Below, piece after piece: positions 25,519 through 34,223 of a stretch of 64,000 bases of DNA. The position numbers were made by a program, and so were the translations under genes. The notes under the pieces are model-generated. The model was not told where the DNA came from and made no database searches. It saw only the letters and a program-made list of their open reading frames with translations. Location of the stretch: positions 3,410,001 to 3,474,000 of the forward strand of contig LR134136.1 in NCBI GenBank assembly GCA_900635495.1, given 5' to 3'. Within the stretch, counting starts at the first letter, position 1. Every line of letters begins with the position of its first letter. The stretch comes from Atlantibacter hermannii (GTDB taxonomy: Bacteria; Pseudomonadota; Gammaproteobacteria; Enterobacterales; Enterobacteriaceae).

Positions 25519-26165
25519 TACTGCGGTTGCGTTCCTAACGTTTGGGTTCCTGGCACCTGCACAGCGGCTTGCTGAGTCTGGGCCTGTTCAAACTGAAGCT
25601 GTTCTGCGTGTAAACGACGCTGCAGTTCATAATCCTGAAGCATAGCGTTGATACGGCGACGCTGCTCCTGAACCTGCTGCGGACCGGTGCCGCCAGTCGC
25701 TTCGGACGGCACGCCCAGGCTTACCGGGCTGGCTTGTCCCATCATCGGAAGCGTATTAAAGACGGGCGTTTCGGGTTGACCCGGGGCGTCGGTCGGCGTG
25801 TTGTACTGCTGCACACCGACAATCACAGCCAGTGATACGCAAGCGGCTACGCCAATTTGCGTGATCTGACTTGCCCAAGGGCGCAGTTTTTCCCAGAACG
25901 GCATTTTTTGCCATTGTTGCGGAGCCGGTTGTGACTCTGGAATGAGGGGCGAGGTCCGATGTACAGGCTCGTTTTCGATCGCGGCCATAACGTTAGCAGC
26001 GATGTCGAAGTGAATCACATCAGCCGTGTCACCACGCAGGGTGTCACGAATGAGGTGATAGCTCTCCCATGATTGCTGCAGCGCTTTGTCGTTAGACAAC
26101 GCGTTCAGCACTTCACTATCCAGAGACTCACCATCCATTAAAGCGGAAAGTTGTTCTTTCTGCAT
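25518..26165 (-). CDS. rseA: anti-sigma-E factor RseA
   Basis: Single-pass inner-membrane anti-sigma factor of 215 residues. The cytoplasmic N-terminal domain (MQKEQLSALMDGESLDSEVL...) binds sigma-E; a transmembrane helix lies around 100-120 (IGVAACVSLAVIVGV); the periplasmic part contains SPVSLGV, matching the site where DegS cuts in E. coli, and a glutamine-rich C-terminal region that binds RseB. RseP then cuts in the membrane and ClpXP degrades the rest. I choose the ATG at 26165 to match the family; the frame is open for 27 codons upstream. It lies 31 bases after rpoE. Confidence 0.97.
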   Translation of the reverse strand: MQKEQLSALMDGESLDSEVLNALSNDKALQQSWESYHLIRDTLRGDTADVIHFDIAANVMAAIENEPVHRTSPLIPESQPAPQQWQKMPFWEKLRPWASQITQIGVAACVSLAVIVGVQQYNTPTDAPGQPETPVFNTLPMMGQASPVSLGVPSEATGGTGPQQVQEQRRRINAMLQDYELQRRLHAEQLQFEQAQTQQAAVQVPGTQTLGTQPQ

Positions 26166-26196
26166 GCCTAATACCTTTTCCAGTATCCCGCTATCG

Positions 26197-26772
26197 TCAA
26201 CGCCGGATGAGCGGTTGAACTTTATTATCAATAGCTTCCCGCGCACGAAATATACGGGAACGAACCGTACCTACCGGGCAATCCATGATAGCAGCTATCT
26301 CTTCATAGCTCAGGCCATCCAACTCCCGTAACGTAATTGCCATGCGTAAATCTTCCGGGAGTGACTCTATGGTACGGAAAACTATCTGTTTCAGTTCTTC
26401 TGACAACATTAAGTTCTCAGGGTTCGAAATTTCTTTCAATGCACCCGCACTTTCGAAATTTTCTGCGTCTATGGCGTCCACATCGCTTGATGGCGGACGA
26501 CGCCCCTGAGCAACCAGGTAATTTTTCGCTGTATTAACGGCAATACGATACAGCCAGGTATAAAACGCGCTATCGCCACGGAAAGAATCCAACGCACGAT
26601 ACGCTTTGATAAAAGATTCCTGTACAACATCAGGCACATCCCCCGATGGCACATAGCGAGAAACCAGACTCGCCACCTTATGCTGGTAGCGAACTACCAG
26701 TAAGTTAAACGATTTCTGATCTCCCTTCTGGACCCGCTCAACAAGGACCTGATCCGTTAACTGCTCGCTCAT
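26197..26772 (-). CDS. rpoE: RNA polymerase sigma-E factor
   Basis: ECF sigma factor of 191 residues directing the envelope-stress regulon (outer-membrane protein folding and LPS genes). Region 2 (YQHKVASLVSRYV to SAFYTWLYRIAVN) and region 4 (LPEDLRMAITLRELDGLSYEEIAAIMDCPVGTVRSRIFRAREAI) are intact. The ATG at 26772 overlaps the stop of the upstream rseD ORF (ATGA), so its translation is probably coupled to rseD. Upstream of rseA-rseB-rseC in one operon. Confidence 0.98.
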   Translation of the reverse strand: MSEQLTDQVLVERVQKGDQKSFNLLVVRYQHKVASLVSRYVPSGDVPDVVQESFIKAYRALDSFRGDSAFYTWLYRIAVNTAKNYLVAQGRRPPSSDVDAIDAENFESAGALKEISNPENLMLSEELKQIVFRTIESLPEDLRMAITLRELDGLSYEEIAAIMDCPVGTVRSRIFRAREAIDNKVQPLIRR

Positions 26773-26933
26773 CCGAGGTAATATCTCCCCAAACCTAATT
26801 TCCTCGCGTAATCGAAACCACCTGAACGCTGCACGCACGTTGTGAGCAAGCGGAAAATTGGATTCTCATCGACGGATAAAGTTCCGTTACGCCTTTGTTT
26901 TTCGTCAGCTTTTTTTGGGCCGTTGATTTTCAT
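26769..26933 (-). CDS. rseD: rpoE leader peptide RseD
   Basis: A 54-codon ORF directly upstream of rpoE, starting ATG-AAA-ATC-AAC at 26933 and ending in a TGA that overlaps the rpoE start as ATGA. It corresponds in position, length and overlap to rseD of E. coli (51 residues), through which rpoE translation is coupled. The protein is basic (KINGPKKADEKQRRNG) and the peptide itself probably matters less than its translation. Not visible from start-codon similarity alone, so the call rests on synteny and the exact overlap. Confidence 0.8.
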   Translation of the reverse strand: MKINGPKKADEKQRRNGTLSVDENPIFRLLTTCVQRSGGFDYARKLGLGRYYLG

Positions 26934-27181
26934 TCATTTTGGGCCCGCGTTTGTCAGGCTAGCGCTGATAATTCAAGCTCGCTAATCCGCCTGAAGAGTA
27001 ACGCAAGCACGTCTTTTTTTCACTCTTTAATCTTAGGCTAACGATCTGCTTCGCAAATATTTTTATCAGTTTCGTCTGCTTTTTTCCGCTTTGCAGGGAT
27101 GAAGTGAGTGTTTAGCCGCCGCAACGAATTTTAAAAAAAGTGTGCTATCTGAACGATTCAGGTGCTATGCTGCCCAAACAA

Positions 27182-27199
27182 TGTTTAGTAAATTAAACA
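27182..27199 (+). promoter_or_regulatory. NadR operator of nadB
   Basis: Perfect dyad TGTTTA-N6-TAAACA just upstream of the nadB ATG. It matches the NadR (NadI) repressor box known in front of nadB in Salmonella and E. coli. The likely -10 (TATGCT, about 27165-27172) lies just before it, so bound NadR would block initiation. Confidence 0.85.
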
Positions 27200-27205
27200 A
27201 ACGCT

Positions 27206-28825
27206 ATGAACACAACCTCTCAACTCAATTGCGACGTTTTGATTGTCGGCAGCGGCGCGGCGGGCCTCTCGCTTGCGCTACGCCTGGCGGATAACTGTCA
27301 GGTTATTGTCCTGAGCAAAGGGCCGGTAAATGAAGGCTCCACGCTTTATGCTCAGGGCGGTATTGCCGCGGTATTCGATGAAATGGACAGCATCGACTCC
27401 CATGTGGAAGACACGCTTATCGCTGGCGCAGGAATCTGCGATCGCGACGCGGTAGAGTTCGTCGCCAGCAATGCCCGCCACTGCGTGCAATGGCTCATCG
27501 ATCAAGGCGTCTTATTCGATACCGAAGTCCAGCCAAACGGTGAAGAGAATTATCATCTGACGCGTGAAGGCGGGCACAGCCACCGTCGTATTCTTCATGC
27601 AGCCGACGCGACGGGCCGGGAAGTCGAGACCACCCTGGTCGGTAAAGCACTGGCCCATCCGAATATTCAAATCCTCGAACGCAGCAATGCCGTCGATTTG
27701 ATTATTTCTGACAAAATCGGCCTGCCGGGTACCCGACGCGTGGTAGGCGCCTGGGTGTGGAACCGTAATAAAGAAGAAGTCGAAACCTGCCGCGCCAAAG
27801 CGGTGGTGCTGGCGACGGGCGGCGCGTCCAAGGTCTATCAATACACCACCAACCCGGATATCTCTTCCGGCGATGGTATCGCGATGGCGTGGCGCGCAGG
27901 CTGCCGGGTTGCCAACCTGGAATTCAACCAGTTTCATCCCACTGCCCTGTTTCACCCTCAGGCGCGCAATTTCTTACTGACCGAAGCGCTGCGTGGCGAA
28001 GGCGCCTTGTTGAAGCGACCTGACGGAACGCGGTTTATGCCCGACTTTGATGAGCGGGCTGAACTAGCGCCACGCGATATCGTGGCGCGTGCTATCGATC
28101 ATGAAATGAAGCGGCTTGGCGCGGATTGCATGTATCTCGACATCAGTCATAAGCCAGCAGAATTCGTTCGCCAACATTTCCCGATGATTTATGAAAAACT
28201 GCTGGGGCTTGGGCTCGATTTAACCCGCGATCCGGTGCCGATTGTTCCCGCCGCGCACTATACCTGCGGCGGCGTGATGGTGGATGAACACGGACGGACT
28301 GACGTTGACGGGCTGTATGCAATTGGCGAAGCCACCTATACCGGGCTGCATGGCGCAAACCGGATGGCATCGAACTCGCTGCTGGAATGCCTGGTATATG
28401 GCTGGTCGGCGGCAGAGGATATTCAAAAGCGATTGCCTTTCGCCCGTGAAACCAAAGCCCTTCCCGCCTGGGATGAAAGCCGGGTGGAAAATGCCGATGA
28501 ACTGGTGGTGCTTCAGCATAACTGGCACGAATTACGGCTGTTTATGTGGGATTACGTTGGGATCGTACGCACCACGCGTCGGCTTGAGCGCGCGCTGCGC
28601 CGCATTACCATGCTCCAGCAGGAAATCGACGAGTATTACGCAAACTTCAGAGTGTCAAACAACCTGCTGGAATTGCGTAACCTGGTACAAGTTGCTGAGT
28701 TAATCGTGCGCTGCGCCATGATGCGCAAAGAGAGCCGCGGTCTGCATTACACGCTTGATTATCCGGAGCTTAAAGAACCTTCAGGACCATCGGTGCTCTC
28801 GCCGCTGATTCACATAAATAAATAA
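27206..28825 (+). CDS. nadB: L-aspartate oxidase
   Basis: FAD enzyme of 539 residues that oxidises L-aspartate to iminoaspartate, the first step of NAD synthesis with NadA. The N-terminal Rossmann motif GSGAAGLSLALRLA, the flavoprotein motifs GGIAAVFDEMDSIDSHVEDT and the second FAD segment ANRMASNSLLECLVYG are present, as is the succinate-dehydrogenase-like C-terminal helical domain. Controlled by NadR through the operator at 27182-27199. The 3' end overlaps trmN by 16 bases in opposite orientation. Confidence 0.98.
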   Translation: MNTTSQLNCDVLIVGSGAAGLSLALRLADNCQVIVLSKGPVNEGSTLYAQGGIAAVFDEMDSIDSHVEDTLIAGAGICDRDAVEFVASNARHCVQWLIDQGVLFDTEVQPNGEENYHLTREGGHSHRRILHAADATGREVETTLVGKALAHPNIQILERSNAVDLIISDKIGLPGTRRVVGAWVWNRNKEEVETCRAKAVVLATGGASKVYQYTTNPDISSGDGIAMAWRAGCRVANLEFNQFHPTALFHPQARNFLLTEALRGEGALLKRPDGTRFMPDFDERAELAPRDIVARAIDHEMKRLGADCMYLDISHKPAEFVRQHFPMIYEKLLGLGLDLTRDPVPIVPAAHYTCGGVMVDEHGRTDVDGLYAIGEATYTGLHGANRMASNSLLECLVYGWSAAEDIQKRLPFARETKALPAWDESRVENADELVVLQHNWHELRLFMWDYVGIVRTTRRLERALRRITMLQQEIDEYYANFRVSNNLLELRNLVQVAELIVRCAMMRKESRGLHYTLDYPELKEPSGPSVLSPLIHINK

Positions 28826-29544
28826 AAATCCTGGGTCAGGCCGCACCATGCATCAGAGTAAAGCTGGTCTGGCCCACGGATGGCAATGCGATCGACAAAC
28901 AGTTCACCCGGCGTGGGCGAAAAAGCCAGCAATACCCGATGCGGCAATTTTTTCTCGTTGTCGCATACATCGGTACGTAAACGAATATGCCAGCCCATTT
29001 CCTGCGCTTTCAGGGTAAACGCGCTGCCGGTCGATTCAGGCAGGACGACACAAAAACTCCCCTCTTCGGTAATCAACTGCGCCGCGCCGCGCAGCAGTGC
29101 TTCATGCTCAAGTGAAGTGTTATAACGCGCCAGTTCACGTTGCGACGTGCCGCACTCTACGCCTTTATCATAAAAAGGCGGATTGCTGACTATCAGGTCA
29201 TAGCGATGGGACGCATCCGGGGTCCAGGATAAGAAATCCGCCTGATGAACATGGATACGGTCGGCCCAGGGCGAGGCCTGCGCATTTTCCGCAGCCTGTT
29301 CGGCCGCCTGGGGATCCATTTCCACCGCGTCGATAAGCGCGTCACTGGTACGCTGGGCCAGCATTAACGCAATCAAACCGCTGCCGGTACCAATATCCAG
29401 GATACGTTTGACGCCTGCTACCGGTGCCCAGGCACCCAATAAAATACCATCAGTTCCCACTTTCATTGCACAACGATCGTGAGCAACAAAGAACTGCTTA
29501 AAAGTGAAACCATCGCGACGAAGCTGCGTTTTAGACGTTGGCAT
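28810..29544 (-). CDS. trmN: tRNA1(Val) (adenine(37)-N6)-methyltransferase
   Basis: SAM-dependent methyltransferase of 244 residues (YfiC, TrmN6) that makes m6A37 in tRNA-Val(UAC). Motif I is LDIGTGSGLIALMLAQR; the amino-methyltransferase catalytic motif is NPPF (ISNPPFYDKGVE), a variant of NPPY. I choose the ATG at 29544 (MPTSKTQLRRDGFTFKQFF) from the family; the frame is open 23 codons further. Convergent overlap with nadB; divergent from srmB. Confidence 0.93.
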   Translation of the reverse strand: MPTSKTQLRRDGFTFKQFFVAHDRCAMKVGTDGILLGAWAPVAGVKRILDIGTGSGLIALMLAQRTSDALIDAVEMDPQAAEQAAENAQASPWADRIHVHQADFLSWTPDASHRYDLIVSNPPFYDKGVECGTSQRELARYNTSLEHEALLRGAAQLITEEGSFCVVLPESTGSAFTLKAQEMGWHIRLRTDVCDNEKKLPHRVLLAFSPTPGELFVDRIAIRGPDQLYSDAWCGLTQDFYLFM

Positions 29545-29674
29545 TATTACAACCTGACAGGGAAACCGATGTAGCATAGGGTAAAGCATTCGCCTGGAAA
29601 AGAGCATAACCATACTAAGTGATGAACATTGCTGCCTTAACGTCTATAATCGGCGGCCCACACTGAGGTAGAAA

Positions 29675-30999
29675 ATGACTGTAACCACTTTTTCCGAACT
29701 TGAACTTGATGAAAGCCTGCTGAAAGCCCTTCAGGATAAAGGCTTCACTCGCCCGACAGCCATTCAGGCTGCCGCCATTCCGCCTGCCCTGGAAGGGCGT
29801 GATGTGCTCGGTTCTGCGCCGACAGGCACCGGTAAAACGGCGGCATATCTGCTGCCGGTGTTGCAGCATTTGCTCGACTTCCCTCGTAAAAAATCCGGGC
29901 CGCCGCGCATCCTGATTTTAACGCCGACCCGTGAACTCGCTATGCAGGTCGCGGAGCAGGCGCGGGAGCTGGCGGCGCATACCCATCTGGATATCGCCAC
30001 GATTACCGGCGGCGTGGCCTACATGAACCACGCTGAAGTGTTCAGCGAGAACCAGGATATCGTGGTCGCAACCACGGGCCGTCTGCTGCAATACATCAAA
30101 GAAGAAAACTTTGACTGTCGGGCGGTCGAAACGCTGATCCTTGATGAAGCGGACCGCATGCTGGATATGGGCTTCGCGCAGGATATCGAGCGTATCGCCG
30201 GAGAAACCCGCTGGCGTAACCAGACAATGCTGTTTTCCGCCACGCTGGAAGGGGATGCCATTAAAGACTTCGCCGAGCGTCTGCTTAACGAGCCGGAAGA
30301 AGTCTCTGCCTCCCCGTCTACCCGCGAACGTAAAAAGATCCACCAGTGGTACTATCGCGCCGACGATATCCAGCACAAAACCGCCCTGCTGGTGCATTTA
30401 CTCAAGCAGCCGGATGCCACCCGCACCATCGTGTTTGTACGCAAGCGCGAGCGCGTGCATGAGCTGGCGGGCTGGTTACGCGAGGCAGGCATTAATAACT
30501 GCTATATCGAAGGCGAGATGGTGCAGGCTAAGCGCAACGAGGCTATCAGCCGTCTGACTGACGGCCGGGTTAATGTCCTGGTGGCAACCGACGTGGCGGC
30601 GCGTGGTATTGATATCCCGACGTTAGCCACGTTATTAACTTTGATATGCCGCGTACCGCTGATACCTATCTGCACCGCATCGGGCGTACTGGCCGTGCGG
30701 GCCGGAAAGGCACCGCGATTTCACTGGTTGAAGCGCACGACCATTTGCTGTTAGGCAAAGTAGGCCGTTATTTGAATGAGCCGCTGAAATCACGCGTTAT
30801 TGACGAACTGCGTCCGACGACGCGCGCGCCAAGCGAAAAACTTCAGGGCAAGCCGTCTAAAAAGGCGCTCGCTAAGCGTGAAGAGAAGAAAAAAGAGCAG
30901 GATAAGGACAAACCGCGCGTTAAAGTGCGCCATCGCGATCGTAAAAATATCGGTAAACGTCGCAAACCGAGCGCATCAAACGTTGATAATGCAGAATAA
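29675..30999 (+). pseudogene. srmB: ATP-dependent RNA helicase SrmB, frameshifted
   Basis: DEAD-box helicase used in early 50S assembly. From 29675 the normal protein is seen: Q motif GFTRPTAIQ, motif I APTGTGKT, DEAD in ILDEADRMLDMGF, SAT in MLFSAT, and motif VATDVAARGIDIP. At about 30619 one G is missing (CCCGACG where family reading needs CCCGGACG). The frame then runs into a short false tail and stops at 30754, while the true continuation (the GRTGRAGRKGT helicase motif and the basic C-terminal tail) runs in another frame to 30999. With the G restored it is 441 codons (444 in K-12). The truncated product would lose motif VI. Probably a sequencing error. Confidence 0.9.
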
Positions 31000-31000
31000 G

Positions 31001-31028
31001 AAAACGCCAGCGAAAGCTGGCGTTTTTA
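31001..31028. terminator. bidirectional terminator between srmB and grcA
   Basis: Stem AACGCCAGC/GCTGGCGTT with a GAAA-type tetraloop, A-run on the left and T-run on the right. It serves srmB on the plus strand and grcA on the minus strand. Confidence 0.88.
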
Positions 31029-31046
31029 TTGAATGCCTGTGTGCGC

Positions 31047-31430
31047 TTACAGGCTTTCAGTAAAGGTACGGGCGATAACGTCGCGCTGCTGTTCCGGCGT
31101 CAGAGAGTTAAAACGCACCGCATAGCCAGATACACGGATGGTCAACTGCGGGTATTTTTCCGGGTGCTTAACGGCGTCTTCCAGCGTTTCACGACGCAGA
31201 ACGTTTACGTTGAGATGCTGACCGCCTTCAACGCGTACTTCCGGTTTGATTTCCATCGGAATTTCACGATATTCAATCTCACCCAGCGCTTTAACTGCCA
31301 CAACTTCATCTTCGGCAAAACCGGCTTTGGCGCAGACACAACGCGCTTCGCCTTTCTCGCTGTCCAGCAGCCAGAAAGAGTTCAACAGATCGTCATTGGC
31401 GGCTTTAGTAATCTGGATACCAGTAATCAT
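31047..31430 (-). CDS. grcA: autonomous glycyl radical cofactor GrcA (YfiD)
   Basis: A 127-residue protein that replaces the C-terminal glycyl radical part of pyruvate formate-lyase (PflB) when oxygen has cut that enzyme. The C-terminal RVSGYAVRF holds the radical glycine. I choose the ATG at 31430 (MITGIQITKAANDD). Its control region shows the two FNR boxes known for yfiD, at 31543-31556 and 31596-31609, and a -10 TATACA at 31515-31520, so the anaerobic regulation is preserved. Confidence 0.96.
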   Translation of the reverse strand: MITGIQITKAANDDLLNSFWLLDSEKGEARCVCAKAGFAEDEVVAVKALGEIEYREIPMEIKPEVRVEGGQHLNVNVLRRETLEDAVKHPEKYPQLTIRVSGYAVRFNSLTPEQQRDVIARTFTESL

Positions 31431-31542
31431 TTTATTTCTCCCTGTGGGCAAATTTATCGATTCACAGTGGGCCGGCGTTGGCTCATTGGTAAAACCTTTG
31501 TTGCGTTACTGTACTGTATACCAATCGAACCAAGGGCATTCT

Positions 31543-31556
31543 TTGATTTAAATCAA
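31543..31556 (-). promoter_or_regulatory. FNR box I of grcA
   Basis: Perfect TTGATTTAAATCAA. With a TATACA -10 at 31515-31520, the transcription start falls near 31509, putting the box centre at -40.5, the class II activating position. Confidence 0.9.
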
Positions 31557-31595
31557 TAAAAACCACATGGCAAATAAGGTCATGAGCACATTTAT

Positions 31596-31609
31596 TTGTT
31601 TTACATCAA
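31596..31609 (-). promoter_or_regulatory. FNR box II of grcA
   Basis: TTGTTTTACATCAA, one imperfect half. Its centre is exactly 53 bases from box I, which equals the -40.5/-93.5 spacing described for E. coli yfiD, where the distal site lowers expression under strict anaerobiosis. Confidence 0.75.
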
Positions 31610-31746
31610 CTTAGAGCACGCAGCGCCAGTTAAAAACTTTGTAAATTTTCAATTATTTTTATATCTGCGGTATCTGCCACCGTCTGGATTTTATTTAACA
31701 GATATAAGGCGTTAAGCTATGTCATCCCCATTCGCAGGAGAGCGAA

Positions 31747-32427
31747 ATGACCACTACTCTCACCTGGCACGACGTGCTGGCCGATGAAAAGCAGCAACCC
31801 TACTTTCTGAATACCTTAAAAACCGTTGAGGAAGAGCGGGCAAATGGCGTCACGATTTATCCTCCCGCTAAAGATGTGTTTAACGCTTTCCGGTTTACCG
31901 AACTGGGCGACATCAAAGTTGTGATCCTGGGCCAGGACCCCTATCATGGGCCGAATCAGGCGTACGGTCTGGCTTTCTCTGTTCGCCCGGGTATTCAGCC
32001 TCCGCCGTCCCTGGTGAACATGTATAAAGAGCTGGAAGGGTCTATTCCTGGTTTTGTCCGCCCCAGCCACGGTTATCTCGAAAGCTGGGCGCGCCAGGGC
32101 GTCATGCTGTTGAATACGGTGCTCACCGTACGCGCCGGTCAGGCCCATTCCCACGCCCGTCTTGGCTGGGAAACGTTTACTGATAAGGTGATTTCCCTTA
32201 TCAACCAGCATCGCGAGGGTGTTGTGTTTATGCTGTGGGGCTCTCACGCTCAGAAAAAAGGCGCGATGATCGATCGGGAACGCCATTATGTGTTGCAGGC
32301 GCCGCACCCTTCCCCGCTTTCTGCCCATCGTGGTTTTTTTGGCTGCGGTCATTTCGTGAAAGCAAACGACTATCTGGCGCAGCGCGGTGAAACACCGATT
32401 GACTGGATGCCGGTATTGCCGGAATAA
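31747..32427 (+). CDS. ung: uracil-DNA glycosylase
   Basis: Family 1 uracil-DNA glycosylase, 226 residues (229 in K-12). It removes uracil arising from cytosine deamination or dUTP use and starts base-excision repair. The water-activating loop GQDPYHGPNQAYGLAFSV holds the catalytic Asp; the C-terminal HPSPLSAHRGF holds the catalytic His and the DNA-intercalating loop. Stand-alone gene ended by a strong terminator shared with yfiF. Confidence 0.98.
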   Translation: MTTTLTWHDVLADEKQQPYFLNTLKTVEEERANGVTIYPPAKDVFNAFRFTELGDIKVVILGQDPYHGPNQAYGLAFSVRPGIQPPPSLVNMYKELEGSIPGFVRPSHGYLESWARQGVMLLNTVLTVRAGQAHSHARLGWETFTDKVISLINQHREGVVFMLWGSHAQKKGAMIDRERHYVLQAPHPSPLSAHRGFFGCGHFVKANDYLAQRGETPIDWMPVLPE

Positions 32428-32435
32428 CAGATATA

Positions 32436-32468
32436 AAAAAGCCAGCAACGTTGCTGGCTTTATTTTTT
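32436..32468. terminator. bidirectional terminator between ung and yfiF
   Basis: Stem AAGCCAGCAA/TTGCTGGCTT with A- and T-runs on either side (32439-32460 core). It can serve ung on the plus strand and yfiF on the minus strand. Confidence 0.85.
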
Positions 32469-33517
32469 TACGCTTTGTTCTGTCGCCACCATTCCGCCAG
32501 CAACACGCCGGTTGCCACCGACACATTCAGGCTTTCGACGTTGCCTGAACCGGGAATAGCAATGCGCATGTCCGCGTTATCAAAGGTGGCGTCCGATACC
32601 CCGTCACGCTCCTGCCCCAACACCAGCACCATTTTCTTCGGAAGCGTTGACTGATACAGGGCCGTGCCTTTATGGCTTGACGTGGTGACGATGGCGTAAC
32701 CAGCCTGGCGGAAACGCTCGAGGCCGTCGCTAAAGTGATCGCCGCTGATCGCCTGAACGTGTTCCGCGCCGCCTTCAGCCGTGCGTACCGCCGCGCCGGA
32801 TTCCAGCAACGAAGCGTCTTCCACCAGCAAACCTTTAACGCCGAAATGGGCGCAGCTACGCATAATGCCGCCCAGATTATGCGGGTTACCGACATCTTCC
32901 AGCGCCAGCACGCAATCTTCTTCGCCTGCGGTCGCCAGCCAGCTCTCCACGCTCATACCGGTGCGTTTTTTAATAATGAAACACACACCGCCGTGATGCT
33001 CAGTACCCGACGCTTTCGCAAGCTCTGCATCATCCACAACGTGGTAAGCCTTACGATTCGCTGCCATCCAGCGTAATGCTTCTTTAAAACGCGGCGTAAC
33101 GCTTTGTATGAACCACGCGCGAACAATGGAGTCCGGGCGGCTCTGGAATAATGCCTGGCACGCGTTTTCACCGTAGACGCGGGTTTCTTCCGCGCGCTGA
33201 CGGCGAATCACTTCGCGATCCACATACCCTTTCTCTGTTGATTCGCTCTGTTCAACGTGTTCATCGTTAACATCGCGCGGCGGACGGGAAACCGTACGCC
33301 ATGGTGATGATGAAGGCGCATCACGATCGTTATAGCGGTCACGGCTTGCGCCAGGTTTATCATCACGACGCGGTCGACGGTCGCCCTTTCCTGACGCTGC
33401 AGGCCGCCCGCCGCCTTTCCCGGTACGCGGGTTCTGGCTACGTGTTTCACTGTCATCGTCGCTGCGGACATACATCACTTTGACCTTGCCGCTTTTACCT
33501 TTAAATTCTTCGCTCAT
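32468..33517 (-). CDS. yfiF: predicted SpoU-family RNA methyltransferase YfiF
   Basis: A 349-residue SPOUT protein. The N-terminal 110 residues are low-complexity, rich in Arg, Lys, Asp and Ser (for example RPRRDDKPGASRDRYNDRD), probably disordered and RNA-binding. A SpoU_sub_bind domain follows, then the trefoil-knot methyltransferase with LALEDVGNPHNLGGIMRSC, LVLGQERDGVS and SLNVSVATGVLLAEWWR. By family it methylates a ribose 2'-OH, but the target RNA is not known to me. I use the ATG at 33517 (MSEEFKGKSGKV) by family. Divergent from trxC. Confidence 0.9.
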   Translation of the reverse strand: MSEEFKGKSGKVKVMYVRSDDDSETRSQNPRTGKGGGRPAASGKGDRRPRRDDKPGASRDRYNDRDAPSSSPWRTVSRPPRDVNDEHVEQSESTEKGYVDREVIRRQRAEETRVYGENACQALFQSRPDSIVRAWFIQSVTPRFKEALRWMAANRKAYHVVDDAELAKASGTEHHGGVCFIIKKRTGMSVESWLATAGEEDCVLALEDVGNPHNLGGIMRSCAHFGVKGLLVEDASLLESGAAVRTAEGGAEHVQAISGDHFSDGLERFRQAGYAIVTTSSHKGTALYQSTLPKKMVLVLGQERDGVSDATFDNADMRIAIPGSGNVESLNVSVATGVLLAEWWRQNKA

Positions 33518-33723
33518 GCTCTTCTCCACCTGGCTGCCGCGTGGCGCGCAGATTACCCGATGTAAGACCGCTTCGCCATTAACTTTGGTCAAAAGTCAGG
33601 AACTATCATATTCATTGGATTTATCTCGTTGTCGATGTCAAACGAATAGCCGATAATATTTAACATCTCAGAAACAGATCCATTTTCCGTCGACACCTCG
33701 ACACTGCAATTTAGAGGGTAGTT

Positions 33724-34143
33724 ATGAATACCGTTTGTGCCTCCTGCCAGGCCGTAAATCGCATACCTGACGATCGCATTAATGACGGAGCGAAATGCGG
33801 CCGTTGCGGTCATGAACTGTTTGATGGCGAAGTCATCAATGCCACCAGCCAGACGCTGGATAAATATCTGGAAGACGACTTGCCGGTCGTGGTTGATTTT
33901 TGGGCGCCGTGGTGCGGCCCCTGTAAAAACTTCGCGCCCATATTTGAAGATGTAGCAGAAGAGCGCAGTGGTCAGGTGCGTTTTTTAAAAGTGAATACCG
34001 AAGCGGAACCCGCGCTTGGCGCCCGTTTCCGCATCCGTAGCATCCCTACCATTATGGTGTTTAAAAAAGGTCAGATGGTGGATATGTTAAACGGCGCGAT
34101 GCCAAAAGCGCCCTTTGACAGCTGGCTTAACGAGAATCTGTAA
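33724..34143 (+). CDS. trxC: thioredoxin 2
   Basis: Thioredoxin 2, 139 residues, full length. A zinc-binding N-terminal extension with two CxxC pairs (CASCQ and CGRCG) precedes a thioredoxin fold with active site WCGPC (APWCGPCKNFAP). Reduced by TrxB, it serves ribonucleotide reductase and oxidative-stress repair; in E. coli it is OxyR-induced. I could not find a convincing OxyR site upstream. Followed by a hairpin GGGCATC/GATGCCC (about 34159-34178) without a T-tract. Confidence 0.97.
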   Translation: MNTVCASCQAVNRIPDDRINDGAKCGRCGHELFDGEVINATSQTLDKYLEDDLPVVVDFWAPWCGPCKNFAPIFEDVAEERSGQVRFLKVNTEAEPALGARFRIRSIPTIMVFKKGQMVDMLNGAMPKAPFDSWLNENL

Positions 34144-34223
34144 CGTTACGCGTTCGCGGGGCATCTTCCGGATGCCCTGTCATGGCATCTACGCTAGAAT
34201 GGCGTTTTTATGTTAACTCCCCG

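Noticed and set aside
33600..33723. OxyR site upstream of trxC
   Set aside because: I searched for the ATAG-type spaced motif and found only poor partial matches.
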